DNA of 34,103 nucleotides from Opitutales bacterium (GCA_017935025.1 JAGBIL010000012.1:1-34103); one strand, 5' to 3'. Positions 9,784 to 19,278 are shown, counted from the first letter of the stretch. Made by a program: numbers and translations. Notes: generated from the sequence alone by a model not told the origin.

Positions 9784-10905
9784 TTAGTCGTATTTGCGTT
9801 TGACGAAGGGGGAAAGTCCGGTCGGAACGACGGGAACGGGTTCTTTGACTTTCGTGATGAGTGAGGAGGCAATCAGCCCGAAGTAGTGCCAATGTTCCGG
9901 CTTTGCAGAGAGAAGCCAGCGCAGTACCGACCAGAAAAACGAAATTTCGCTTCGGAGCGTTTCCGCTTGGAGGCGGAAGCGGCGGAAGCCGAGCGCGTAA
10001 ATCGCGGCGAGTTCTTCGCGGGAAAGAAGTGCGGCGCAGGGCGCGTCGGGACCGGATTGCACGGAGACGTCCTCGCACTTGGCTTCGGCGAGAATCCGGT
10101 GGCGTTCCCGAAGAGGAGCCGCATCCCAGGGATTTTGGCGGATTTTCGCGAGTGCGGCGAGGTGGCGTTCCCGCACGGGGCAGTTGCGCAGGCAGGAATC
10201 GTTGACCGTGATTTCAAATTTTTCGGGACCGGAGCTTTCCGCAAGTTTTTTCAGAAGACTGAGGTTTGAAATATCGTCCGGATGGAGCGCGACGACGGAA
10301 AAGCGCTTCGCCGCTTCGATGTAGTAATCGGCGTTCCCGCGGCCGCTTTCGACAACGGCTTTGTTTGCGCCTGCGCGTACGGAAAGCGTGGGGAATTTCC
10401 TGCGAATGTAATCCGCGAGGCGGTCGGACGCGACGGAAACGGATGCACGCGGCATTTGCGTGGCGTAGCTCAGGAGCGTGTTTCCGATGGCATCGCTCAA
10501 CATTTCTTCGGAAATGTGCGGATTGTCGAATTGCAAAACAAAGTGCGCGGGCTTGGCGGCGATTTTTTTGAGTGTTGCCGTGATGTCGCCGGGCGGGGTC
10601 AGCGGGCGCGATTGAAACCATTCGAGCGTCCAGATGCAGGGCGGAGCGCCGTGAGTTTCGGCAATAAAATTTCTGCGGTCAAAATTTTCCTGAACAAAAT
10701 CGCAGAGAATCGTTCGCACCTGTTCGTAAAGGAAAACGCCGCCGACGTTCCAGCGGGCTTCGGGAAAATCCGTGTCGGCGAGGACGGCGAGTTTTTTCTC
10801 CTGCGGCGCGGCGGGCGAAAGCAGCGTGAACGGAACGCGCGTTCCCGTGCCGGTTGCGTTCGGCGAGAGGGAAATAAAATTGCTCGGAGTGGAAATGTTG
10901 CTCAT
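9784..10905 (-). CDS. Divergent U32-peptidase-like protein with CX3C motif (paralogue 1)
   Basis: I do not recognise this 373-residue protein with certainty. It is a paralogue of the next gene upstream: both share GRGNADYY (188-195 here), HPDD (208-211), a CX3C pair inside NDSCLRNCPVRE (Cys238, Cys242), a later single cysteine (Cys290) and a GFRRFRLQAE strand (306-315). The order of a cysteine cluster followed by a strand resembling the KIEGR motif recalls the U32 family of TIM-barrel proteins, some of which (UbiU/UbiV) bind an iron-sulfur cluster; this is inference. There is no signal peptide, so it is probably cytoplasmic. A gap of 52 bases separates it from its paralogue, suggesting an operon of two subunits. 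The C-terminal tail (VVPTGLSPFVKRKYD) is absent from the paralogue. Confidence 0.65.
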   Translation of the reverse strand: MSNISTPSNFISLSPNATGTGTRVPFTLLSPAAPQEKKLAVLADTDFPEARWNVGGVFLYEQVRTILCDFVQENFDRRNFIAETHGAPPCIWTLEWFQSRPLTPPGDITATLKKIAAKPAHFVLQFDNPHISEEMLSDAIGNTLLSYATQMPRASVSVASDRLADYIRRKFPTLSVRAGANKAVVESGRGNADYYIEAAKRFSVVALHPDDISNLSLLKKLAESSGPEKFEITVNDSCLRNCPVRERHLAALAKIRQNPWDAAPLRERHRILAEAKCEDVSVQSGPDAPCAALLSREELAAIYALGFRRFRLQAETLRSEISFFWSVLRWLLSAKPEHWHYFGLIASSLITKVKEPVPVVPTGLSPFVKRKYD

Positions 10906-10957
10906 GTCGTTGAGGCTTTTTTTGAGATTGAAAAAAAAAACGTTCCCGCGTGCAGCG

Positions 10958-11932
10958 TCAGACGGCGGGTGTGAGCGTGGACGTGGCTTCGAGGAATTGA
11001 AGTTTGAGCCGCTGAATGTAGTTTTCGCCCGGAGCGTCTTCCCGCAGGGCGAGTCGGAGCAAATCGTAAAGCACGCCGGCGCCGTTGAGCATTCCGCGTC
11101 CCTGTACCTTGAATTTTCGGAATCCGAGGTCGTAGAGACGTTTAATTTCGTCTTGTGTGAGTGCGGCGCAGTTACGCTCGGGATCGCCGACGAGCACGTT
11201 CAGGTCGGAGCAACCGTTGTTTTTCCAGCGTTCGTCAAATTTCTGATCGACGTGTCCGAAGTAATTCATCGCGAGGCTGGAAAGGTATTTGTAGTGCCAC
11301 GGACGGATTTTGCAGCCGCGAATGCAGTATTCGTTGACGAGGATTTCGTAGCGGTCCTTGTCTTCGAGTTGGGCAAGCATTTCGAAGTTGGTCGAATCGT
11401 CCGGGTGCACCATCACTTTGTCAAAGCGCTCGGCGAGTTTGCGGTAGTAATCGGCGTTCCCGCGACCGTTTTCGACGGTAACTTTAAGGATGGAAGAAAC
11501 ACGTTTGAGCTTCGGATAATTTTTCCCGACGTGCTCGAAAAGCGCGTCCGACGCGCAAATGACGGCGTTGTTTCCGGTCGGGTTTTGCCTTTCAAAAAAG
11601 TTCAAAAGCGCGTTCCCGGTCGGGTCTGAAACGTGTTCTTCCTTGAGCAAGTGGTTCGTGAAAGTGAGATCGACGGCGATTCCGCGTCGCGCGTAGGCGA
11701 GGCCGGCATCTCGCATTTGCTCTGCGGTGCAGGCGGCGCGGGGCAAAACGCGTCCGCTGTTCCAGAGGAAAAGCGGAGAACCGTGGACGAGTTTCAGAAT
11801 TTTGATGCCTGTCGTTTGCAGGAAAAAATCGTGAAACAAAAGTAGCTCGCGGTCGTTGACGAATGCGCCGGAAACGTCCCAAAACGCGTCGGGCCAAAGC
11901 GGATTAACAAAGGAAGAAATCGGGGAAGCCAT
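10958..11932 (-). CDS. Divergent U32-peptidase-like protein with CX3C motif (paralogue 2)
   Basis: This 324-residue protein is the first gene of the minus-strand pair. It shows GRGNADYY (156-163), HPDD (176-179), the CX3C pair NEYCIRGCKIRPWHY (Cys203, Cys207), a third conserved cysteine (Cys255, ERNCAALTQDEI) and GFRKFKVQGR (270-279), which is close to the GxxxfKIEGR strand of U32 proteins. Conserved cysteines and the absence of a secretion signal suggest a cytoplasmic metal- or iron-sulfur-binding barrel, perhaps acting as a heterodimer with its paralogue. UbiU/UbiV, for comparison, act as a pair in oxygen-independent hydroxylation. That parallel is inference; no ubiquinone or menaquinone genes are near. 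ATG 11932 is the first start after a divergent gap shared with tatA. Confidence 0.65.
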   Translation of the reverse strand: MASPISSFVNPLWPDAFWDVSGAFVNDRELLLFHDFFLQTTGIKILKLVHGSPLFLWNSGRVLPRAACTAEQMRDAGLAYARRGIAVDLTFTNHLLKEEHVSDPTGNALLNFFERQNPTGNNAVICASDALFEHVGKNYPKLKRVSSILKVTVENGRGNADYYRKLAERFDKVMVHPDDSTNFEMLAQLEDKDRYEILVNEYCIRGCKIRPWHYKYLSSLAMNYFGHVDQKFDERWKNNGCSDLNVLVGDPERNCAALTQDEIKRLYDLGFRKFKVQGRGMLNGAGVLYDLLRLALREDAPGENYIQRLKLQFLEATSTLTPAV

Positions 11933-12098
11933 TTTGCAGAAAAATAACGCGTTCCCGTGCGTTCCCGCAAATTGAAATTTAGCGAAGAACGCTTCCGCAA
12001 AAAAACAAATTCACGTCACGGGAACGCTGAGTTTTTGTGAAAATGCGTTGCCGCACACTTGATGGCTCGCATAATATAACCACAAAGTAAAACGAACG

Positions 12099-12398
12099 AT
12101 GCAAACATTATCCCACATCGAAATTCTGGCGACAATAACGCCGACGACCATTATCATTGTTCTGGTGCTGATTCTGCTGATTTTCGGCGGAAAAAAACTG
12201 CCGGAACTTGCTCGCGGGCTTGGGAAAGCCCGCCGCGAATTTAAGCGCGCAAGTGAAGAAATTGACGAGGAGGTAAAATCCGCGATTGAGGCTGACGAGC
12301 GCGCCGACGTGCGCCGCAAGCTCATCGAAGAAGAGGAGCGTAAAAAAATCCGTGAACGCATTGAAGCGGAAGAACGGGCAAAACTGGAAAACAAATAA
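12099..12398 (+). CDS. tatA: Twin-arginine translocase subunit TatA/TatB-like
   Basis: TatA forms the pore of the Tat pathway, which exports folded proteins across the inner membrane. The 99-residue product has an N-terminal transmembrane helix ([15 protein letters not shown], about 17-31), the family hinge [14 protein letters not shown] (about 30-43), an amphipathic helix (KARREFKRA) and a long charged helical tail rich in Glu, Arg and Lys. No TatC is in the window, so the partner must be elsewhere. TatB proteins are similar but usually have a different hinge; the FGGKKLPEL wording favours TatA. The following gene starts 42 bases later, and dsbD follows it. Confidence 0.9.
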   Translation: MQTLSHIEILATITPTTIIIVLVLILLIFGGKKLPELARGLGKARREFKRASEEIDEEVKSAIEADERADVRRKLIEEEERKKIRERIEAEERAKLENK

Positions 12399-12440
12399 AA
12401 CTCAACCGGCAAGGAACAGAAGTAAAAAAAGATTTTTTGC

Positions 12441-12824
12441 GTGGAAGACGAAGCGCTTTTCAAAGAAATTCTAAATGCCGCTTTTGCGGTTCATTCCGCA
12501 TTGGGTCCGGGGTTGTTGGAGTCCGCTTATGCTCGATGTTTGGCAGTAGAACTTGCGGAACGCGGAATTTCTGCCGAAGCCGAGGTCGTTTTGCCGATAA
12601 ATTATCGTTCCCGCAAAATTGAGTCCGCTTTTCGCGTTGATTTGCTTGTAGAAAAACGAATTGTCGTCGAACTCAAATCCGTCGTGGAATTAACGCCGCT
12701 TCACCTTGCCCAAGTATTGACTTATTTAAAACTTCTAAATCTGCCTTCCGGCTTGCTCATCAATTTTAATACTGTACGGTTAAAAGACGGAATTCGTCGT
12801 ATTTTTAATAATTTTTCCAAGTAA
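12441..12824 (+). CDS. GxxExxY family protein
   Basis: This 127-residue protein shows the family signature GPGLLESAY (about 24-32), preceded by AAFAVHSAL. The predicted core includes FRVDLLVEKRIVVELKSV, with the D...ExK arrangement of PD-(D/E)XK nuclease-like folds, and ends HLAQVLTYLKLLNLPSGLLINF. The family is widespread in Verrucomicrobiota, Planctomycetota and Bacteroidota and its function is not established; a nuclease role is inferred from the fold only. GTG 12441 is taken as the start because the conserved N-terminus begins there. The gene is AT-richer than tatA and dsbD and sits between them, which may mean insertion into an existing unit. Confidence 0.85.
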   Translation: MEDEALFKEILNAAFAVHSALGPGLLESAYARCLAVELAERGISAEAEVVLPINYRSRKIESAFRVDLLVEKRIVVELKSVVELTPLHLAQVLTYLKLLNLPSGLLINFNTVRLKDGIRRIFNNFSK

Positions 12825-12870
12825 AAATCCTTCTTTTTCTTCTGTTACTTTCCGGTAAAAAAAAAATCTT

Positions 12871-15042
12871 ATGAAAAAAATTCTTTCTCTTCTCCTTGTT
12901 TGGGCGTCGGCGTACGCGGGAACGACCGCGTCGGCGCAAGATTCCGAATTTTCCTTTGCGGATACGCCGTTTGCGGCATTCGGAGCTCCCGCACAGTCCG
13001 CGCAAACGACCGACGTCGAAGTGCTCGGCGTGGCGGAAAGCGGCGGCGAGAACGATTCGGAGCGCTATTTTTCCGTGCTCCTTAAAATGACGATGCAGCC
13101 CGGCTGGCATCTTTACTGGAAAAATCCGGGCGAAGCCGGAATGCCGCTCAGCGTCGAGTGGAAGAGCGTTCCCGCAGGCATAACTCTCGCCGGATGGGAT
13201 TGGAGCACGCCGAAATATTACGAACTTCAAGGGCTCGCGAGCTACGTTTACGAAAACGTTGCCTACGTCCAAATCAATTTCTTCGTTCCGAAAAATTTCC
13301 CTGAGAAAAAACTCGCGCTCACGGGAACGGCGTCGTGGCTTGCGTGCGACGACAACGGCTGTTTCCCTCAGGACAAGGAAATTTCCGTCGAAATCGACCT
13401 CACGAAAAATTTCCGCGAAGCTAATTCTCCGGAATTTCTCGAGGCGCAAAAAGCGTTCCCGCTGGGTTCCGATCACTTTACGGCGACATTTTCGGAAAAG
13501 CCCGACGCGGTTGAAATTTCTTTGAAGCCGCGCGAAGGCGGCGGTGTGTTTCCCGCCGATTCCCGTTTCTTCCCGGAAAGCGAGAAATTTGAGGCGTCGG
13601 CGGCGACGGTCGTTCCCGTCGCGAAAAACGGTGCGTTAGTTTTCACGCTTCCGCTTCGCAAAGGCGAAAAAATTTCCGACGCAAGCGAACTTGCCGGCGT
13701 GCTCGTTGCGCCCGACGGGAACGCGGTCGCAATCTACGAAAACACGTTTTCTGCCGGAAACGCGCAGGCGGACGCGGAGGCGGGGATGACGGAAGAGCCT
13801 GCGGCTCCCGCTTCGGAATTTTCGTTTGATCTGGCATTTGTCGGTTTGCTCGCCCTCGCGTTCGCGGGCGGACTGATTTTGAACCTGATGCCCTGCGTTT
13901 TTCCGGTTCTCGGGCTGAAAATTATGCACTTCGTCGGCAAAGCGGGTTCGGACAAAAAGAAAATTGCGCGCCATGGTTTTGTTTTCGGTGCGGGCGTGCT
14001 GATTTCGTTCTGGATTCTCGCGGGAGCGCTGGCGGTTTTGCGCAGCGGCGGCGAACAGCTCGGCTGGGGCTTTCAGTTGCAGGAGCCGGGCTTCGTTTAC
14101 GGCATGATTTTGCTGATGCTTGTTTTCGGACTGTCGATGTCGGGCGTGTTTGAATTCGGCGTCGGAGCAACGAGCGTGGGCGGCTCGCTCACGGAAAAAT
14201 CCGGCTACGCAGGCTCGTTTTTCTCCGGCGTTTTGGCGGTGATTATCGCTACGCCGTGCGCGGCGCCGTTCCTCGCTCCCGCGCTCGGGAGCGCGCTGAC
14301 GTTGCCGCTCGTGCCGTCGTTTGCTCTGTTTACGGCAATTGCGGTGGGGCTTGCCGCGCCGTATGTGATTTTGTCCTGTGTTCCTGCGTTGCTGAAGTTT
14401 TTGCCGAAACCCGGCGCGTGGATGGAAACGTTTAAGCAGGCGATGGCCTTTTTGCTCTACGCGCCCGCGTTGTATTTCGTCTGGGTGCTGATGGGGCAGG
14501 TGGAAGATGCGTTTGCGCAACGCGATTTGTTGCTCTCGCTCTCCGTGGTCGCGCTCGCGTGCTGGATTTACGGGAAATGGGCTACGCCGTGGCGTTCCCG
14601 TTTTGCGCGCGTTGCGGGAACGCTCGTCGCCGTGGTGCTTTTCGTGGGAACGGTGTTTTACGCGTTGAATTTGCTTTACGGGAAAAAGTCCGAAGGCTGG
14701 GTTGCGTGGTCGCCCGAAGCGCAGGCGGAAGCGTTGGAAGACGGAAAAATCGTTTACATCGATTTTACGGCGCGTTGGTGTGCGACTTGCCAAGTCAACA
14801 AGCGCGTTTACGATGATCCCGTGCTGAAAAAAGAACTTTCGGATGCCGACGTGGTGAAAATGCGTGCCGATTGGACGAACAAAAATGCGACTATCGCAAA
14901 CGAGTTGAGCAAATACGGCCGCGCTGCCGTTCCCGTGAACGTTTTCCTCAAAGAGGGCAAGGAGCCCGTCATTCTCGGTGAACTCTTTTCCGGCCCCGGA
15001 ACCGTTTCAGCCGGATTGCAGGAAATTTCCGCAGACAAGTAA
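12871..15042 (+). CDS. dsbD: Protein-disulfide reductase DsbD (ScsB-like, with N-terminal DsbD-alpha-type domain)
   Basis: DsbD carries electrons from cytoplasmic thioredoxin across the inner membrane to periplasmic disulfide isomerases and to cytochrome c maturation. The 723-residue product starts with a signal peptide (MKKILSLLLVWASAYAG, cleavage near ASA/QDS). A periplasmic domain follows with the cysteine pair in WLACDDNGCFP. The membrane domain has about eight helices and the two conserved cysteine motifs LMPCVFPVLGLK and IATPCAAPFLAPALG. A C-terminal thioredoxin domain carries the active site DFTARWCATCQVNK (near residue 637). All three cysteine pairs are present, so the electron relay looks complete. 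The N-terminal domain resembles the ScsB/DUF255-free type rather than E. coli DsbD-alpha. It follows the GxxExxY gene by 46 bases and contains at least ten GGGAACG-type motifs. Confidence 0.93.
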   Translation: MKKILSLLLVWASAYAGTTASAQDSEFSFADTPFAAFGAPAQSAQTTDVEVLGVAESGGENDSERYFSVLLKMTMQPGWHLYWKNPGEAGMPLSVEWKSVPAGITLAGWDWSTPKYYELQGLASYVYENVAYVQINFFVPKNFPEKKLALTGTASWLACDDNGCFPQDKEISVEIDLTKNFREANSPEFLEAQKAFPLGSDHFTATFSEKPDAVEISLKPREGGGVFPADSRFFPESEKFEASAATVVPVAKNGALVFTLPLRKGEKISDASELAGVLVAPDGNAVAIYENTFSAGNAQADAEAGMTEEPAAPASEFSFDLAFVGLLALAFAGGLILNLMPCVFPVLGLKIMHFVGKAGSDKKKIARHGFVFGAGVLISFWILAGALAVLRSGGEQLGWGFQLQEPGFVYGMILLMLVFGLSMSGVFEFGVGATSVGGSLTEKSGYAGSFFSGVLAVIIATPCAAPFLAPALGSALTLPLVPSFALFTAIAVGLAAPYVILSCVPALLKFLPKPGAWMETFKQAMAFLLYAPALYFVWVLMGQVEDAFAQRDLLLSLSVVALACWIYGKWATPWRSRFARVAGTLVAVVLFVGTVFYALNLLYGKKSEGWVAWSPEAQAEALEDGKIVYIDFTARWCATCQVNKRVYDDPVLKKELSDADVVKMRADWTNKNATIANELSKYGRAAVPVNVFLKEGKEPVILGELFSGPGTVSAGLQEISADK

Positions 15043-15185
15043 GGCAAGAATGTTCCCTTTATTCGGCGTTTATAGGTCGGGATTAATTGAAATCTGCCAC
15101 GTCTAATTTCCACTAATCTCGCTTATTCCCTTGAACGAAAAGGGTATTTTTGTGAAAATCCCCCTCATTCCCCAAACATTTTCCT

Positions 15186-18100
15186 ATGAGCCCTAATTTT
15201 TTTGAAAAACGTTCCCGCCGAGGGTTTTCGTTGGTCGTATCGCTGGTGATGATGGCATTGATGCTGATGATTGCCATTACACTCGTTTCGTTTGTTTATG
15301 TGCAAGCGCGCCTGACGGAAAGCAAGTTGAAGCGCTCTCAGGCACAGATTAATGCTATCAGCGGGATGCGTGTCGCGTTGGGACAACTTCAACTTCTGAC
15401 GGGCGACGACCAGCGCGTTACTGCGACGGCGGATCTCTTCGGCGAGGCAGAAAACAGCTCTTTGCCCGCCGGCGAAGCTTTTAACGGAAAACGTTTTTGG
15501 ACCGGCGTCTGGGCGACGGGCGGTTTGGACAAAACAAAGATTCGCGACTGGAGCATTTATTCTCCGGACAGGAAACCGTTCCTCGGATGGCTCGTTTCCG
15601 ATTACGACGAAAACAAGGAAGTTTACGCACCGAACGAAAGCCCGGTGAATCGGAACTCCGCTGCGCAGTCCAATGCTACACTACTCAAAGTCGCGCAGAG
15701 CGAATTTCGTGTGGATGACGAAAAAATTGATGTCGTTACGCTTGTCGGCAAAGGATCTTTGGGGGCAAATCGCGATGCGGCGGACGAGCTTTCTTTCAAC
15801 GAACGCGAAGTAAAAGTGCGCCGCGTCCCGCTGATGAAATACTCGGCGGCATCGAACGAGGAAATCCGCCCGATTACGGGCTCATTTGCTTATTGGGTCG
15901 GCGACGAAGGCGTGAAGGCTCGTGTAAATATTCCGGACGCGACAGACGAAAAATTCCTTCAGAAACCGGATTGGAATCGCCGTTATAACATTGTAGCCCA
16001 GCGCAACGGCGTTTCGCTTGTCGAAGGGCTGGAGCGCTTTGAATCATGGTGGGAAAAAGACGTGGAAGCCGCGAACACGGCATCCGCGACTCGCTTGGGC
16101 TACGTTTCCAACGCGGGAACGCTTCCGGTTTACGTTGAAGCTCTCGGCGGGAACGCTGCCGAAATAAAGGAAGGTGCGCGCAGGCTCTTCCACGATGTTT
16201 CCTTCGTTTCTCAAGGGATTTTCACCGACACCTACAACGGCGGCTTGAAAACCGACCTTTCCCTGGCGTTTGAAATGCCTTGGTTTAGCGAAGGTTCATG
16301 GAAAAAAGGTTTCCGCGATATCAAGCAATTCCACGGGAGCGGCGAAAAGAACGATCTGAACTTGCTCAGCAAATTCAAAGTTCCCGGCGATGAAATATGG
16401 TGGACGACACAGCCGGACGACGGGCTCGGCTATCTTTACGAAATCACGACCGGGGAAACAACGCGCAACGGGAACAATAACGTTGATTATCTGCGCGGAC
16501 CGACTTGGGACCTCGTACGAAATTACTACCGCCTTTACAAGCGCGAAGACGAACAGAAAGGTTTCCGCGGACTCAAGCCGCGTGAAAAAGACTCTTGGAT
16601 TGCGGTCGGCAGTAAACCGTACTCCTACCTTGCAGGGGCGGAAAACGACCAAAACCGCGGGAGTACTCTTGGCGGGTATTTCGGTCCGAAGGGAAATTAC
16701 GCGCTCATCTCCGCCAGACACACGCTGAAGTACTGGAACAGTCGCGGCGCTCTTCTTCCCGAATTTCACGGAAAAGACCGGAAAATGACCAGCGACGGTC
16801 GAGGCTACGATTTTCCGCTGATTATCCCGCAATCGATGCGTATTGCGCCGATTGTGCGCCGCATGGTCATCCGCTGCTCGATTATCATGAATCAGGACAC
16901 GGCGGCGCTTTGCTTTGACCCGATTTTCACGATTCACAATCCGTATAACGTACCGATGGAGTTTTACGGCTTTGGCGGGTATTGGACAAAATTTTATCCG
17001 TTCCATTTCCGCCTGAAGCGAACCGATACGGACGAAGACGGAAAGGCGAAAAACTGGCCGGGCACAAGCAGTTCCATTTTGGATTGCAACTTCCTCAGTA
17101 TTATGGGGCAAAACTCAGGAGACATTGTTTGCACGGCGCGTGTTTTAGCGGGAACGGACGATGTAAACAAAGCGTCGAGCGGAACTATTCGTCTGGAACC
17201 GGGCGAAGTCAAAGTCGTGTTCCCGACATCTTCCGCACTCACGAACTCCGGACTCGCCAACGGCAACATGGTCATTTCCATCGGGGATTTTGATTATGAA
17301 GAAAAGGGCGCGGCGGCGATCCGTTTGCCGGGTATTAATTTGAGCCAGCTCTCGCAGGGTGGAACGCAGGAAGCGCTGAACTTTGAAATTGATTACGGTC
17401 CGTTTGAAAGCGTCCCGAACACGAATTCGCTCTACAACGACTTGGACCAGGTCGCGTTCAATCTTTACTACCCGATTGCCTCAACGGGAGAAAATCTGGA
17501 AACGCGAAACGGTGTCCAGCGTATTTGGCGGCGCCCGATGGACCTCGTCGATATTTCCGACGAAAATCTTACGCAGGTGATTGCCTTCCGACGATTCCTC
17601 CAGCCGGACGGAGGCTGGCGCAACAACGTCGCAACCGGTCAGCAAACGGGCGGAACCGGAGTTCTTAATTCCGAAAAAACGTTTTTCGCCTACATCGACG
17701 TTTTCAACCAAACGTCAAAGGCATCTCCGTTGGTCGGTCCGCTCGTCACGAATCCGCGTGCGTGGGTGGTGGACCCGCGCGCGTGGGACGCAAACATGAA
17801 GGAGCGCAATGTCGCACTCGGTTGGAAAAAGACAATCGAGACGGATTCCGGCATCAGCCCGGTGCAGTATTCCTCTAAAAAAGGCTTCTGGGGCGATGGT
17901 CTCGGGCAAGGCGAAGGTCAGACGAATATTGTTTTATTTGAAATTCCGACTGCGCCGTTGCTTTCGCTCGGGCAGCTTCAGCACGTGGAATGTTCCGTTC
18001 TCGACACGGAGCCGGGCTACGTTATCGGAAATTCCTACCCGAACATAGGAATTGAAGATTTGAGCGAAATCTTTTTCTGGCCGGAAGAAGGCTATATGCG

Positions 18101-19265
18101 AGACGGCGCTCACGAGCGCGTGTCCAATCTGCATTCTCCGCAACCGCGCGCCGATACGCCGTTTGCCGCAAACATTAATCTGTTTGACCGCTACTTCTTC
18201 TCCGGGATCAACTTCGGGAAGGCGGATTCCTCACAGGAAAATGATATTGATGCGTTTGTCGAAAAGGTTTTCTCCGCCGACGAAAAAGTTTCTCCGTTCC
18301 CGAACAAGCGTGTCGGGCTGATTCGCGATTTCGGCAGCCGCAAGGAAGCGGACGTGCGGAAGGATTTTTACGATCCCGAAAAAGTTGCGCGCAATCTGCT
18401 TCTCAACGGCTCTTTCAACATCAACTCAACGAGCGTCGAGGCGTGGGTCGCCGTGCTTTCCGGCTTGCAGGGGAAAATGTTGCTCGTCGACGGCAAGTTT
18501 AAGGAAATTTCGGAAACGCCGTTTGCCCGCTTCATTTCTCTGATCGGAAAATCCGTTGGCGGTTTCGGGTCTGCCGCCGATAACGCCGGCGACGACGGGA
18601 ACGGCTGGCGCTGGTATGTGGAAGCGAACGAAGACGAAATTCGCAAGCTCGCCGAATCCATGGTCGAGCAGGTCAAAAAACGCGGTCCGTTCATGTCGAT
18701 GGGCGATTTCGTCAACCGCCGTCTCGCCAAGGGCAACAACGGTCAAGCCGGAGCTCTGCAGGCTGCGATTGACGATTCGAAAATCAACAGGAGCCGTGCC
18801 GGGAGTTTCGGCGATACCGGAGCGAGCAATCCGGACACATCGCGCTACCCGAATCTTTTCTCTACGGGTGAAAAAACCGACAAGAAGGGCGTTCCCGGCT
18901 ACGTTACGCAAGGTGACATCCTCGCAAACGTCGGTTCTGCGTTCTCGGCGCGTTCGGATACGTTCACGATCCGCGCTTACGGCGATATTTCCGGGGTTAC
19001 GGGAACGCCGGAAGCTCGTGCATGGTGCGAAGCCGTCGTTCAGCGTGTTCCCGAATTTTTCGTTCCGCAGGAAGATGAAAACGAGGAAATGATCGATAGT
19101 GTAAAATTCTTGGAAAACTACCGAGATCGTCAACCCGACGGGCAACCGAAAAACCACGTTCTCGAAAAATGGGAACGCAACGAGAAACTTTCCCCGGTAA
19201 ACGCGCTTTTCGGGCGACGCTACAAGATTATTTCGTTCCGTTGGCTTTCGCAGGACGAAATCTAA
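15186..19265 (+). CDS. Verru_Chthon cassette protein A-like, pseudopilin-type N-terminus
   Basis: This 1359-residue protein begins with a prepilin-like leader RRGFSLVVSLVMMALMLM, a hydrophobic helix and an amphipathic continuation (QARLTESKLKRSQAQINAI SGM). Residue +5 after the likely cleavage at G/F is Val rather than Glu, as in tip subunits such as GspK/PilX. The motif ALGQLQLLTGDDQRVTATADL and the following domain (KRFWTGVW, FLGWLVSD, YWVGDEGVKARVN) match what I know of the Verru_Chthon cassette protein A family. That family usually sits with smaller B, C and D pseudopilins. Here none of those flanks it. Upstream is dsbD (143 bases), downstream two paralogous exported proteins. It is probably exposed in the periplasm or outer surface as part of a type II/IV-like fibre, function unknown. 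Confidence 0.8.
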   Translation: MSPNFFEKRSRRGFSLVVSLVMMALMLMIAITLVSFVYVQARLTESKLKRSQAQINAISGMRVALGQLQLLTGDDQRVTATADLFGEAENSSLPAGEAFNGKRFWTGVWATGGLDKTKIRDWSIYSPDRKPFLGWLVSDYDENKEVYAPNESPVNRNSAAQSNATLLKVAQSEFRVDDEKIDVVTLVGKGSLGANRDAADELSFNEREVKVRRVPLMKYSAASNEEIRPITGSFAYWVGDEGVKARVNIPDATDEKFLQKPDWNRRYNIVAQRNGVSLVEGLERFESWWEKDVEAANTASATRLGYVSNAGTLPVYVEALGGNAAEIKEGARRLFHDVSFVSQGIFTDTYNGGLKTDLSLAFEMPWFSEGSWKKGFRDIKQFHGSGEKNDLNLLSKFKVPGDEIWWTTQPDDGLGYLYEITTGETTRNGNNNVDYLRGPTWDLVRNYYRLYKREDEQKGFRGLKPREKDSWIAVGSKPYSYLAGAENDQNRGSTLGGYFGPKGNYALISARHTLKYWNSRGALLPEFHGKDRKMTSDGRGYDFPLIIPQSMRIAPIVRRMVIRCSIIMNQDTAALCFDPIFTIHNPYNVPMEFYGFGGYWTKFYPFHFRLKRTDTDEDGKAKNWPGTSSSILDCNFLSIMGQNSGDIVCTARVLAGTDDVNKASSGTIRLEPGEVKVVFPTSSALTNSGLANGNMVISIGDFDYEEKGAAAIRLPGINLSQLSQGGTQEALNFEIDYGPFESVPNTNSLYNDLDQVAFNLYYPIASTGENLETRNGVQRIWRRPMDLVDISDENLTQVIAFRRFLQPDGGWRNNVATGQQTGGTGVLNSEKTFFAYIDVFNQTSKASPLVGPLVTNPRAWVVDPRAWDANMKERNVALGWKKTIETDSGISPVQYSSKKGFWGDGLGQGEGQTNIVLFEIPTAPLLSLGQLQHVECSVLDTEPGYVIGNSYPNIGIEDLSEIFFWPEEGYMRDGAHERVSNLHSPQPRADTPFAANINLFDRYFFSGINFGKADSSQENDIDAFVEKVFSADEKVSPFPNKRVGLIRDFGSRKEADVRKDFYDPEKVARNLLLNGSFNINSTSVEAWVAVLSGLQGKMLLVDGKFKEISETPFARFISLIGKSVGGFGSAADNAGDDGNGWRWYVEANEDEIRKLAESMVEQVKKRGPFMSMGDFVNRRLAKGNNGQAGALQAAIDDSKINRSRAGSFGDTGASNPDTSRYPNLFSTGEKTDKKGVPGYVTQGDILANVGSAFSARSDTFTIRAYGDISGVTGTPEARAWCEAVVQRVPEFFVPQEDENEEMIDSVKFLENYRDRQPDGQPKNHVLEKWERNEKLSPVNALFGRRYKIISFRWLSQDEI

Positions 19266-19278
19266 GTCAATGAATATT

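Noticed and set aside
10772-11629. 285-codon plus-strand open frame across the paralogous U32-like pair
   Set aside because: It spans two minus-strand genes whose proteins share conserved motifs with each other; the plus-strand product has none.
12051-12080. Possible sigma-70 promoter (TTGCCG, 18-base spacer, TAATAT) before tatA
   Set aside because: Both boxes match the consensus at only four of six positions, which is too weak to call.
13636-14793. 385-codon minus-strand open frame inside dsbD
   Set aside because: The translation is dominated by Arg, His and Gln, has no domain, and is fully covered by the DsbD membrane domain on the other strand.
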